A DNA stretch of 64,000 nt from Roseateles_E sp005503085. Its GTDB lineage: Bacteria > Pseudomonadota > Gammaproteobacteria > Burkholderiales > Burkholderiaceae_C. The stretch is taken from assembly GCF_028462495.1 (NCBI RefSeq), contig NZ_JAQOWX010000005.1:29292-93291 (forward strand). The letters are read 5' to 3'. Below are positions 7,265 to 15,260 of this stretch, piece after piece; position 1 is the first letter of the stretch, and every line of letters begins with the position of its first letter. The position numbers and the translations under genes are program-made. Below the pieces are notes generated by a model, which worked only from the letters and a program-made list of their open reading frames with translations, was not told the origin of the DNA and searched no databases.

Positions 7265-10200
7265 AACGCTTCAATCTCTCGGAATGGGCCGTCACGCACC
7301 GGCCGATGGTGCTGTTTCTGCTGATCGCGACGCTGATCGTCGGCGGCCTGTCCTTCAGCCGGCTGGGCCGCCTGGAGGACCCGAACTTCGACGTGCCGCA
7401 GATGACAGCCATCGTCGTGTGGCCCGGTGCCACCGCGCAGGACGTGCAGGACCAGGTGCTCAACCGCATCGAGCGCAGGCTGCAGGAGCTGGATCATTTC
7501 GAGTACGTGCGCAGCTTCGCGCGCCAGGGCTACGGTGGCATCACGCTGTGGATGAAGGGCGGCAGCAGCACGGAGGAGCTGGAAAACGCCTGGTACCAGG
7601 TGCGCAAGAAGATCGGCGATGTGCGCCAGGAGTTTCCCGAGGGCGTGCGTGGTCCCTTCTTCAACGACGAGTACAACGACCGCTACAGCGTGCTCTACGC
7701 CCTGAGTGCCCCCGACCTCTCGATGGCCGAGTTGCTCGTCATCACCGAAGACGTGAAGCGGCGCATCCAGGGCGTGGCCGGTGCGGCCAAGGTCGATGTG
7801 CTGGGCAAGCAGGCCGAGCGTGTGTATGTGGAGCTGTCCACGCGGCGGCTGGCGGCGCTGGGCATCCCGCCCACGGCGGTGTTCGATGCGCTGGCGCGCC
7901 AGAACCTGGTCGCCCCGGCGGGTTCTTCCGATGCCACCCACGACCGCGTGCAGGTCCGGGTGGACGGTGGTTTGCACAGCGCTGCGGACGTCGCCAACGT
8001 GACGGTAGAGGTGGGCGGTCAGCTGCTGCGGCTGTCCGACATCGCGACCGTTCGCTCCGGTTACGAGGATCCGCCGAACATGACCATCCGCCACAACGGC
8101 GTGCCGGTGCTGGCCATCGGCGTGACGATGCAAGCCAATGGCAATGTGCTGGACTTCGGGCGCGCGCTTGACGAGCTCCTGGCGCAGCTGCGTCAGGAGC
8201 TGCCGATGGGCGTGCACATCGAGCAGTACGCGGATCAGCCCCGTGTGGTGGCGGACTCGGTCTGGGAGTTTGAGCGCGTGTTTCTTGAGGCGCTGGCCAT
8301 CGTGCTGGCCGTCTCGTTCTTGTTCCTGGGCTGGCGCACCGGCATCGTGGTGGCCGCGTCGGTGCCGCTGGTGCTCGGATTGGTCGCTGCCGTCATGTAT
8401 GCCGCAGGCTGGAATCTTGACCGCATCTCGCTCGGCGCACTGATCATCGCGCTCGGATTGTTGGTCGACGACGCCATCATCGCGGTGGAGATGATGGTGG
8501 TGAAACTGGAGCAGGGCTGGGATCGCATGCGTGCGGCAACCTATGTCTACACGTCCACCGCATTCCCCATGCTCACCGGCACGCTGATCACGGCAGCCGG
8601 ATTCATGCCGGTGGGGTTTGCGAAGTCGATCGCCGGGCAGTATGCGGGCGGCATCTTCTGGATCGTGGGTGTGGCGCTCATCCTGTCATGGCTGGTCGCC
8701 GTGGTCTTCACGCCCTACCTGGGCATGCTGCTGCTGCCAAAGAACCTGGCAGCCGGCAGCCACCATGACGTCTACGATCGGCCCATCTACCACCGGCTGC
8801 GCAAGGTCGTGGACTGGGCGGTACAGCGCCGGGCTTGGGTGCTGGCCCTCACGGTGCTGGCCTTCGCTGTCGCGGGCGCCGGCATGCTGAAGGTGCAGCA
8901 GCAGTTCTTCCCCACCGCCTCGCGGCCGGAACTTCTGGTGGATCTGCGGCTGCGCGAGGGCGCCTCGTTCGCCGCCACCGAGCACCAGGTGAAGCGGCTC
9001 GAGGCCCTCCTCGCGAAGGACCCGGACATCGAGTTCTTCACCGCCTACACCGGCGCCGGCACGCCGCGCTTTTATCTGTCGATACAGCCGGAGTTGCCCA
9101 ATCCAGGCTTTGCCCAGTTCGTCGTCAAGACGGCCGGTATTGAGCAGCGCGAACGCGTGCGGGCTCGCCTGATGGAGCTCTTCGACAAGGACGAGGCCTT
9201 TCCCGATGTCAGGGCGCGTGTGCAGCGCCTGGAGTTCGGCCCGCCGGTGGGTTTTCCGGTCCAGTTCCGCGTCATCGGGCCTGACAAGGCGCAGGTGCGC
9301 GAGATCGCCTACCGCGTGCGCGACACAGTGCGCGAAAGCCCCTTGGTGCGCGACACGCAGCTGGACTGGAACGAGCAGGTCCGCTCGGTGCAGGTCCATG
9401 TCGACCAGGACAAGGCCAGGCTGCTGGGCCTGAGCAGTGCCGACATTCAGAGCCTGGTACAGACGACGCTGGACGGTGCACCGGTCACGCAGATACGCCG
9501 CGGTGAAGAGCTTGTCGACGTGGTGGTGCGGGCGACGCCCGAGGAACGCAAGAACATCGGTGGTCTGGGCGACCTGCAGGTGTTCACGCGCGGCGGTGTC
9601 ACTGTGCCGCTATCGCAGCTGGCGCGCATCGAGCCGGGCTTCGAGGAGCCGGTGCTGTGGCGGCGCAACCGCGACATGGCGCTCACCGTGCGCAGCGATA
9701 TTGTCGATGGCGTGCAGGGCCCCCATGCCACGGCGCAGATCCGGCCGTCGCTCCAAGCCATCATCGACAGCCTGCCGCCGGGGTACCGCATCGAAGAGGG
9801 CGGTGCCATCGAGGAGAGCGACAAGGCCAACAAGGCCTTGTTCGCGGTGTTTCCTGTCATGTTCGCCGTGATGCTGACCTTGCTGATGATCCAGCTGCAG
9901 AGTTTCTCGCGCCTGCTCATCGTGTTCCTGACCGGCCCGCTGGCGCTGATCGGCGTGGTGCCGGCCTTGCTGCTGTTCCAGGCGCCGTTCGGCTTTGTCG
10001 CGCTGCTGGGCGTGATTGCGCTGGGCGGGATGATCATGCGCAATTCGATCATTCTCGTCGACCAGATCGACCAGGACATCGGGCGAGGCGTCGCTCCGTG
10101 GACCGCCATCGTCGACGCCACGGTGCGGCGCTCGCGACCGGTGGTGCTGACGGCCGCCGCCGCAGTGCTGGCGATGATCCCGCTGTCGCGCAGCGTCTTC

Positions 10201-10356
10201 TGGGGACCGATGGCCATCTCGATCATGGGTGGCCTCATCGTCGCCACGGCGCTGACCCTGGTCTTCGTGCCAGCGCTGTACGCCGCGTGGTTCCGCGTCC
10301 GGCGCGACAGCCCGGCCGTGGTGCCCACCACGGCGTCGACGACGGCCACCGCTTGA
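7261..10356 (+). CDS. RND multidrug efflux permease (AcrB/MexF-like inner-membrane pump)
   Basis: A 1031-residue proton-driven pump of full family length. It starts with an ATGA overlap with the adaptor gene. The first membrane span is at about residues 15-32, a large periplasmic loop follows, and the central membrane block begins near 345. The proton-relay pair of adjacent aspartates is visible in GLLVDDAIIAVE (Asp403-Asp404). A second periplasmic loop and a second membrane block repeat the pattern, with GGMIMRNSIILVDQI in the C-terminal half. The substrate cannot be read from sequence. The lipoprotein adaptor and channel, and TetR control, resemble solvent/biocide/dye pumps rather than metal pumps; no methionine pairs of the CusA type were seen. 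Confidence 0.94.
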   Translation: MKRFNLSEWAVTHRPMVLFLLIATLIVGGLSFSRLGRLEDPNFDVPQMTAIVVWPGATAQDVQDQVLNRIERRLQELDHFEYVRSFARQGYGGITLWMKGGSSTEELENAWYQVRKKIGDVRQEFPEGVRGPFFNDEYNDRYSVLYALSAPDLSMAELLVITEDVKRRIQGVAGAAKVDVLGKQAERVYVELSTRRLAALGIPPTAVFDALARQNLVAPAGSSDATHDRVQVRVDGGLHSAADVANVTVEVGGQLLRLSDIATVRSGYEDPPNMTIRHNGVPVLAIGVTMQANGNVLDFGRALDELLAQLRQELPMGVHIEQYADQPRVVADSVWEFERVFLEALAIVLAVSFLFLGWRTGIVVAASVPLVLGLVAAVMYAAGWNLDRISLGALIIALGLLVDDAIIAVEMMVVKLEQGWDRMRAATYVYTSTAFPMLTGTLITAAGFMPVGFAKSIAGQYAGGIFWIVGVALILSWLVAVVFTPYLGMLLLPKNLAAGSHHDVYDRPIYHRLRKVVDWAVQRRAWVLALTVLAFAVAGAGMLKVQQQFFPTASRPELLVDLRLREGASFAATEHQVKRLEALLAKDPDIEFFTAYTGAGTPRFYLSIQPELPNPGFAQFVVKTAGIEQRERVRARLMELFDKDEAFPDVRARVQRLEFGPPVGFPVQFRVIGPDKAQVREIAYRVRDTVRESPLVRDTQLDWNEQVRSVQVHVDQDKARLLGLSSADIQSLVQTTLDGAPVTQIRRGEELVDVVVRATPEERKNIGGLGDLQVFTRGGVTVPLSQLARIEPGFEEPVLWRRNRDMALTVRSDIVDGVQGPHATAQIRPSLQAIIDSLPPGYRIEEGGAIEESDKANKALFAVFPVMFAVMLTLLMIQLQSFSRLLIVFLTGPLALIGVVPALLLFQAPFGFVALLGVIALGGMIMRNSIILVDQIDQDIGRGVAPWTAIVDATVRRSRPVVLTAAAAVLAMIPLSRSVFWGPMAISIMGGLIVATALTLVFVPALYAAWFRVRRDSPAVVPTTASTTATA

Positions 10357-10440
10357 GGGATAGACACCTCGATTCGATATCCAAAACAGGCATTGGCAAT
10401 AGCCTGTCACTGGCAGATTCAAGTGGAAAGTGAGAGATCA

Positions 10441-11262
10441 ATGACAACAGATCAAAAACAACAGCCCGTGGCCATTGTCACCGGGGCGACGGCAGGCATT
10501 GGTGCGGCGACCGCCCACGCGCTGCATGCCGCCGGCTACCGCGTGTTCGGGACCTACCGCAGGCCCCCGAAGACGAGGTTACCCGGCATCGACTATGTGG
10601 CCTGTGACGTGACCGACGACCTGACGGTTGAAGCGGCGGTGCGCGAGGTGCTTGCCAAGACCGGCCGTATCGATCTGCTGGTCAACAACGCAGGCCTTGG
10701 CTTGATCGGCGCTGCGGAGGAGTCTTCGCTCGAACAGGCCCGGTCCGTCTTCGATGTCAACCTCTTCGGCGTGATTCGCATGACCAACGCTGTTCTGCCC
10801 GCGATGCGCCAGCAGCGGTCGGGCCGCATCGTCAACATCAGCTCGGTGATGGGCCTGATTCCCGCGCCCTTCATGGCGCTGTACTCGTCGAGCAAACACG
10901 CTGTGGAGGGCTACTCGCAGTCGCTCGACCACGAACTCAGAGTCAGCGGGATCAGGGTCGTTCTCGTCGAACCGAGCTACACGCGCACCACGTTCGAGAG
11001 CAAGGCTTTGATGGCCGACCAGAAGAGCGAGCACTATGCGCTGGCGCGAGCGAACGCTGAAGCCGTGATGAACGCGGAGACTGCGAAAGCCGACCCACCG
11101 GAGGTCGTGGCCGAGACGATCGTCGCCGCTGCGACGGTTGCGAAGCCGCAACTGCGCTACGCCGCTGGTCGTGACGCCGCAACGGTCAGCTTGCTCAGGC
11201 GTTTTGTGCCGGCCTCGGCATTCGACAGGAGCTTGCGAAAGCGGATGCGGATGCCGGCATAG
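10441..11262 (+). CDS. Short-chain dehydrogenase/reductase
   Basis: A 273-residue classical SDR. The NAD(P)-binding motif TGATAGIG is at 14-21, NNAG near 83-86, the catalytic serine in NISS (135-136) and YSSSK gives Tyr149 and Lys153. An arginine pair after beta-2 (TYRRP) suggests NADP(H). It starts 84 bp after the pump gene behind a GGAAAGTGAGAG ribosome binding site and may be part of the same TetR-controlled unit; pump-plus-SDR operons are common where a toxic carbonyl is both reduced and exported. The substrate is not predictable. The last 30 residues are basic, as in many SDRs of the RhlG/YdfG-like group. Confidence 0.9.
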   Translation: MTTDQKQQPVAIVTGATAGIGAATAHALHAAGYRVFGTYRRPPKTRLPGIDYVACDVTDDLTVEAAVREVLAKTGRIDLLVNNAGLGLIGAAEESSLEQARSVFDVNLFGVIRMTNAVLPAMRQQRSGRIVNISSVMGLIPAPFMALYSSSKHAVEGYSQSLDHELRVSGIRVVLVEPSYTRTTFESKALMADQKSEHYALARANAEAVMNAETAKADPPEVVAETIVAAATVAKPQLRYAAGRDAATVSLLRRFVPASAFDRSLRKRMRMPA

Positions 11263-11402
11263 GCAAAATAGCTTGACCTAGTATCGGCATCACCGGCCCA
11301 GCGCTCCAGGGTGGCGCGACTTTCTGATGCAAAAGCGAGCACGGCATGGCCCGCCCCACTTCGCGCCCTCAAAGCCGCGCCTGTCTTAGCCGCAGCCGAC
11401 AC

Positions 11403-12386
11403 TCAGGTATCAATCGTCACCTTGCCGTCCTTGACCACCTTGCCCCATTTGGCGGTCTCGGTCTCGATGAAGCGCTTGAACTTGTCGGCCGAACCGCCGC
11501 CGTCTTCGGCGCCGTACATGTCCAGCTTCTCCTGCACATCGGGCATGGCCAGCACGGTATTGACGTCGCGGTTGACCTTGTCGGTGATGGCCTTGGGCAG
11601 CTTGCCCGGGCCGGCCAGGCCATACCAGGTGGTGGCCTCGAAGCCCTCGAAACCCTGCTCCTGCATGGTGGGCACGGTGGGGTGGCCCTTGGCGCGCTTG
11701 GTGCGGGTCTGGGCCACCGCGATCACCTTGCCGCTCTTCACATGGGGCGTGGCCGCCGTCATCGTCTCGAAGCTGTACTGGATCTGGCCGCCCATGATGT
11801 CGGTCAGCAGCGGGCCGCTGCCCTTGTAGGGAATGTGCAGCGCGTCGACCTTGGCCTGCTGCTTGAACAGCTCCAGCGCCAGATGTTGCGCCGAGCCATT
11901 GCCGGCCGAGCCGAAGCTGATCTTGCCGGGCTCGGCCTTGCACAGCGCGGCGATGTCCTTGGCGGTCTTGGCCTGCTGGCCCGGGTGCGCGATCAGCAGA
12001 TTGGGCGTGACGCCCACCAGCACGATGGGCGTGAAGTCGCGCTCGATGTTGTAGCGCAGCTTGGGCTGCAGGCTGGGCGCCAGCGCATGGCTGTTGATAT
12101 GGGCCATCAGCAGCACGCTGCCGTCGGCCGGCTGCTGCGCCACATACTCGGCCGCCAGCACGCCGGCCACGCCTGCCTTGTTCTCGATCAGCACCTGCTG
12201 GCCCCACATCTGCGAGAGCTTCTGCCCGACCACCCGGGCCAGCGCATCGGTGCCGCCCCCTGGCGGGAAGCCGACGATGATGCGCACCGGGCCGGCCGGC
12301 CAGTCGCCCGCCTGGGCGCGCAGCCGGGGCGCGACGAGGCCGGCGGCGGCCGCACCGGCCGCCTGGATCAGGGTACGTCTTTGCAT
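11403..12386 (-). CDS. Bug-family (TctC) tripartite tricarboxylate transporter substrate-binding protein
   Basis: A 327-residue periplasmic solute receptor. The signal peptide begins MQRRTLIQAAG, with a twin arginine, and ends near an AQA site at about residue 26. The mature part shows the Bug hallmarks: a PVRIIVGFPPGGGTDALAR segment, then VENK-type sequence (IENKAGVAG), and NLLIAHP further on. A strong AGGAG lies 9 bp before the ATG. These receptors bind small carboxylates or related compounds and usually work with TctA/TctB membrane subunits, none of which is in this window. It is the third gene of a unit with the hydratase (61 bp upstream) and the aminotransferase. Confidence 0.92.
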   Translation of the reverse strand: MQRRTLIQAAGAAAAGLVAPRLRAQAGDWPAGPVRIIVGFPPGGGTDALARVVGQKLSQMWGQQVLIENKAGVAGVLAAEYVAQQPADGSVLLMAHINSHALAPSLQPKLRYNIERDFTPIVLVGVTPNLLIAHPGQQAKTAKDIAALCKAEPGKISFGSAGNGSAQHLALELFKQQAKVDALHIPYKGSGPLLTDIMGGQIQYSFETMTAATPHVKSGKVIAVAQTRTKRAKGHPTVPTMQEQGFEGFEATTWYGLAGPGKLPKAITDKVNRDVNTVLAMPDVQEKLDMYGAEDGGGSADKFKRFIETETAKWGKVVKDGKVTIDT

Positions 12387-12447
12387 GCTTTGTCTCCTGT
12401 TGTGATGGGAAATCGAGCGAAGGAACGCGCGGTCGATCAGAACAGCA

Positions 12448-13197
12448 TCAAACCAGCACCAAACGCACCGGGGGCAGGCCGGCGATCTGCCCCAGTGCCT
12501 CGCCGGGGCCTTCGGGCAGATAGGCACCGGTATAGGTGCCGGTGGTGATCAGCGTGCCGGGCGGGACGGCCTGGCCGCGCTCACGGCAATGATTGAGCAC
12601 CCAGACCAGCAGGCGGCGCGGATCGCCGGCCGGGTTGGCGGGCAGAGTCGGGGCGATGTCGCGGCCGTCGAACTGCCAGCTCAGTGCGGGCGCAATGAAT
12701 GGGAAGGCCGGGTCATAGGGCACACAGGCGCCGGCGACCAGCGCGCCGTGGTTCTGCAGATCGGCCAGCTGGGCCAGCGGTGCCAGCGGCTTGTTGTCGC
12801 CATGGGGGCGCAGGCGGCTGGCGACCAGCTCGATGGCGGCACAGACGCCGTCGACGCCGGCCAGCGCTTCCTCGAGGCCATAGGGCTGCGGACGCACCGG
12901 GAACTCGCGGCCGATCCGGAACGCGATCTCCAGCTCCAGGCCCATAAAGCGGCCGAAGCGGGCCGGCTGCAGGCGTGCCGGACTGAGCAGCACCTGCGGC
13001 AGCGGTGCGCCCTGGGCCGGGCCGTCGGCGCCCTTGGCCCCGACCTTCCAGCCCGCTGCCTGCTGGCCGCGCAGCAGCAGGGTCAGGTCTTGCACCGTGT
13101 ATGACGAGGCGGCGTCGAGAGGTGTCAGTTCGAGCGGCAGCGCGACCGGCCCGTCCATCCAGGCCTGGGTCAGCAGGGCGGCCAGATCAGCGTCCAT
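12448..13197 (-). CDS. 2-keto-4-pentenoate hydratase-like (MhpD family) enzyme
   Basis: A 249-residue protein of the fumarylacetoacetase-like hydratase/decarboxylase superfamily. The metal-binding glutamates of the MhpD group are recognisable in GLELEIAF (Glu88 and Glu90) and AIELVASR (Glu123), with the conserved WKVG near residue 50. Such enzymes hydrate 2-hydroxypenta-2,4-dienoates or related enols after aromatic meta-cleavage, but some act on other 2-oxo acids. It starts 2 bp after the stop of the aminotransferase gene, so the two are certainly co-transcribed. No ring-cleavage dioxygenase is nearby, so a role outside classical meta-cleavage is likely. Confidence 0.85.
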   Translation of the reverse strand: MDADLAALLTQAWMDGPVALPLELTPLDAASSYTVQDLTLLLRGQQAAGWKVGAKGADGPAQGAPLPQVLLSPARLQPARFGRFMGLELEIAFRIGREFPVRPQPYGLEEALAGVDGVCAAIELVASRLRPHGDNKPLAPLAQLADLQNHGALVAGACVPYDPAFPFIAPALSWQFDGRDIAPTLPANPAGDPRRLLVWVLNHCRERGQAVPPGTLITTGTYTGAYLPEGPGEALGQIAGLPPVRLVLV

Positions 13198-13199
13198 GC

Positions 13200-14435
13200 T
13201 CAGCCCCGCTTCAGTGCGGCTGCCGCGTGGGCGGCGAAATAATCCATCGCCGCTTGCACGCCGCTGCCGGCGAGCCGGACGCCGGCCAGCTTCAGCCCCA
13301 TCTCGCAGCCGGCCAGCGTGGCCAGCAGGGTCAGGTCATTGCTGTCGCCCAGATGGCCGATGCGGAACATGCGGCCCTTGAGCTTGCCCAGGCCGGTGCC
13401 CAGCGACATGTCGAAGCGCTCGTAGATCAGCCGGCGCACCGCGTCGGCATCGACGCCCGCCGGCATGATGACCCCGGTCAGCACCGGCGAGTAGACGGCC
13501 GGATCGGCGCACTGGATGGGCAGGCCCCAGGCCGTGACTGCGGCGCGCACGCCGGCGCCCCAGCGCTGGTGGCGGGCGAACACCGCGTCCAGCCCTTCGG
13601 CGGCCAGCATCTCCAGCGCCTCGTGCAGGCCATAGAGCAGATTGGTATTGGGTGTCGAGGGCCAGTAGCCGTCCTTGTTCATCTCCAGCATCTCGTCCCA
13701 GGCCCAGTAGGCCTTGGGCAGCTGGGCGCTCCTGGCGGCCTCCAGCGCGCGCGCCGAGGGCACGTTGAAGCTGATGCCCGGCGGCAGCATCAGGCCTTTC
13801 TGCGAGCCGCTGACCGTCACGTCCACACCCCATTCGTCATGCCGGTAGTCGGCGCTGGCCAGGCCCGAGATCGTGTCGACCAGCAGCAGGGCCGGGTGGC
13901 CGGCCGCGTCGATGGCGCGGCGCACCGCGGCGATGTCCGAGGTCACGCCGGTCGAGGTCTCGTTGTGCACGACGCAGACGGCCTTGATCTTCTTGTCGAC
14001 GTCCTTCTTCAGCCGCGCCTCGATCAGCTCGGCCTGCACGCCGCGCCGCCAGCTCGGCGCCTGCGGCAGGTGCTCGTCCTCGCCGGCCCAGGCCAGGATC
14101 TCGGGCTTGAGCCCCAGCCGCAGCGCCAGCTTGGCCCATAGCGCGGCGAAGTGGCCGGTCTCGTACATCAGCACCTCGTCGCCGGGGCTCAGGGTGTTGA
14201 CCAGGGCCGCCTCCCAGGCGCCTGTGCCCGAGGCCGGGTAGATCAGGACCGGCTGCCGGGTCTTGAAGATGGGCTTGATGTCGGCCAGCAGCTGCCGGCC
14301 CAGCGCGCCGAACTCGGGGCCGCGATGGTCGATGGTGGGCAGGCTCATCGCGCGCAGGATGCGGTCCGGCACCGGGCTGGGGCCGGGGATCTGCAGGAAG
14401 TGGCGGCCGGTGGGGTGGTGGTCGAGCTGGAGCAT
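13200..14435 (-). CDS. Class V aminotransferase (serine/alanine-glyoxylate transaminase type)
   Basis: A 411-residue PLP enzyme. The Schiff-base lysine lies in SGSQKGLMLP (Lys213), the glycine-rich phosphate contact in ASGTGAWE (69-75) and the cofactor aspartate in LLVDTISG (Asp187). The fold and motifs match serine-glyoxylate, alanine-glyoxylate and aspartate-glyoxylate transaminases, which use glyoxylate as amino acceptor. The ATG was selected because GGAAAG lies just upstream. The gene leads a unit with the hydratase and Bug receptor and faces the GntR regulator gene across two palindromic operators, so it is probably induced by the substrate of this pathway. Confidence 0.9.
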   Translation of the reverse strand: MLQLDHHPTGRHFLQIPGPSPVPDRILRAMSLPTIDHRGPEFGALGRQLLADIKPIFKTRQPVLIYPASGTGAWEAALVNTLSPGDEVLMYETGHFAALWAKLALRLGLKPEILAWAGEDEHLPQAPSWRRGVQAELIEARLKKDVDKKIKAVCVVHNETSTGVTSDIAAVRRAIDAAGHPALLLVDTISGLASADYRHDEWGVDVTVSGSQKGLMLPPGISFNVPSARALEAARSAQLPKAYWAWDEMLEMNKDGYWPSTPNTNLLYGLHEALEMLAAEGLDAVFARHQRWGAGVRAAVTAWGLPIQCADPAVYSPVLTGVIMPAGVDADAVRRLIYERFDMSLGTGLGKLKGRMFRIGHLGDSNDLTLLATLAGCEMGLKLAGVRLAGSGVQAAMDYFAAHAAAALKRG

Positions 14436-14468
14436 GGGGGTCTTTCCGAGTTCTTTGCCTTGGGCTAG

Positions 14469-14482
14469 TTTTGCATGCAAAA
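14469..14482. promoter_or_regulatory. Palindromic operator 1 of the GntR regulator
   Basis: A perfect 14-bp palindrome, TTTTGCATGCAAAA, 34 bp upstream of the aminotransferase start. Its core TTTGCATGCAAA is identical to a second site whose centre lies 66 bp away. FCD-type GntR regulators generally bind short palindromes of this size, and the sites flank the divergent promoter region. Confidence 0.7.
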
Positions 14483-14535
14483 ACAAGGGCTGCACCTTGG
14501 AATACCCTTAATCATTGGCTTCTTGGGGGTAAAAA

Positions 14536-14547
14536 TTTGCATGCAAA
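14536..14547. promoter_or_regulatory. Palindromic operator 2 of the GntR regulator
   Basis: A perfect 12-bp palindrome, TTTGCATGCAAA, identical to the core of the upstream site. It ends 8 bp before the AAGGAG ribosome binding site (14556-14561) of the regulator gene, so binding here should block expression of the regulator itself. The two sites are 66 bp apart centre to centre, about six helical turns. Confidence 0.7.
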
Positions 14548-14570
14548 ATATGGCGAAGGAGTTTTCAGCC

Positions 14571-15260
14571 ATGGCCGAGATCGTCAAGATGTCCCACCTG
14601 GCCCTGCATGAGCAGGTGTCCGCGCGCCTGCGCACCATGCTGGTCGAAGGCCGGATCGCGCCGGGCGCCAAGCTCAACGAGCGCGAGCTCAGCGAGCAGC
14701 TGCAGGTCTCGCGCACCCCGCTGCGCGAGGCCATCAAGTTGCTGGCCGCCGAGGGGCTGGTGGACCTCTTGCCCAACCGCGGCGCGGTCGCGGTCAAGCT
14801 GACCGAGGCCGATGTGATGCACAGCTTCGAGCTGCTGGCCGAGCTGGAGGGCCTGTCCGGCGCGCTGGCGGCCGAGCGCATTGCCGAGGCCGAGATCGCC
14901 GAGCTGCGCGCCCTGCATTTCGAGATGATGGCCTGCCATGCGCGGCGCGATCTGTCCGGCTACTACCGGCTCAATGCCCGCATCCACAGCGCGATCAACG
15001 AGGCGGCCGGCAACCCGGTGCTGGCCCAGACCTATCGCGCGATCAATGCCCGCGTGCAGTCGCTGCGCTTTCGCACCAACCAGGACGAGGCCAAATGGGC
15101 GCGCGCGCTGGCCGAGCACCAGCAGATGATCGAGGCGCTGGCCGCGCGCGATGGCGCCCGGCTGCGCGAGGTGCTGATCCAGCATGTGCTGGCCAAGCGC
15201 GACGCGGTGCTGGCCCTGCTGCGGGACGGGGCTATCTATCCGGCCGAGGCCGCTCGATGA
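14571..15260 (+). CDS. GntR-family regulator with FCD ligand domain
   Basis: A 229-residue FadR-type regulator. A winged helix-turn-helix occupies residues 10-75 (LNERELSEQLQVSRTPLREA is the recognition region), followed by an all-helical FCD effector domain to about residue 215. Several in-frame ATGs exist upstream, but they lie inside the palindromic operator; the ATG used here has AAGGAG at the right distance (9 nt). The stop overlaps the start of the FAD dehydrogenase as ATGA. It likely controls both its own operon and the divergent aminotransferase unit, sensing a small carboxylate as FCD domains usually do. Confidence 0.93.
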   Translation: MAEIVKMSHLALHEQVSARLRTMLVEGRIAPGAKLNERELSEQLQVSRTPLREAIKLLAAEGLVDLLPNRGAVAVKLTEADVMHSFELLAELEGLSGALAAERIAEAEIAELRALHFEMMACHARRDLSGYYRLNARIHSAINEAAGNPVLAQTYRAINARVQSLRFRTNQDEAKWARALAEHQQMIEALAARDGARLREVLIQHVLAKRDAVLALLRDGAIYPAEAAR

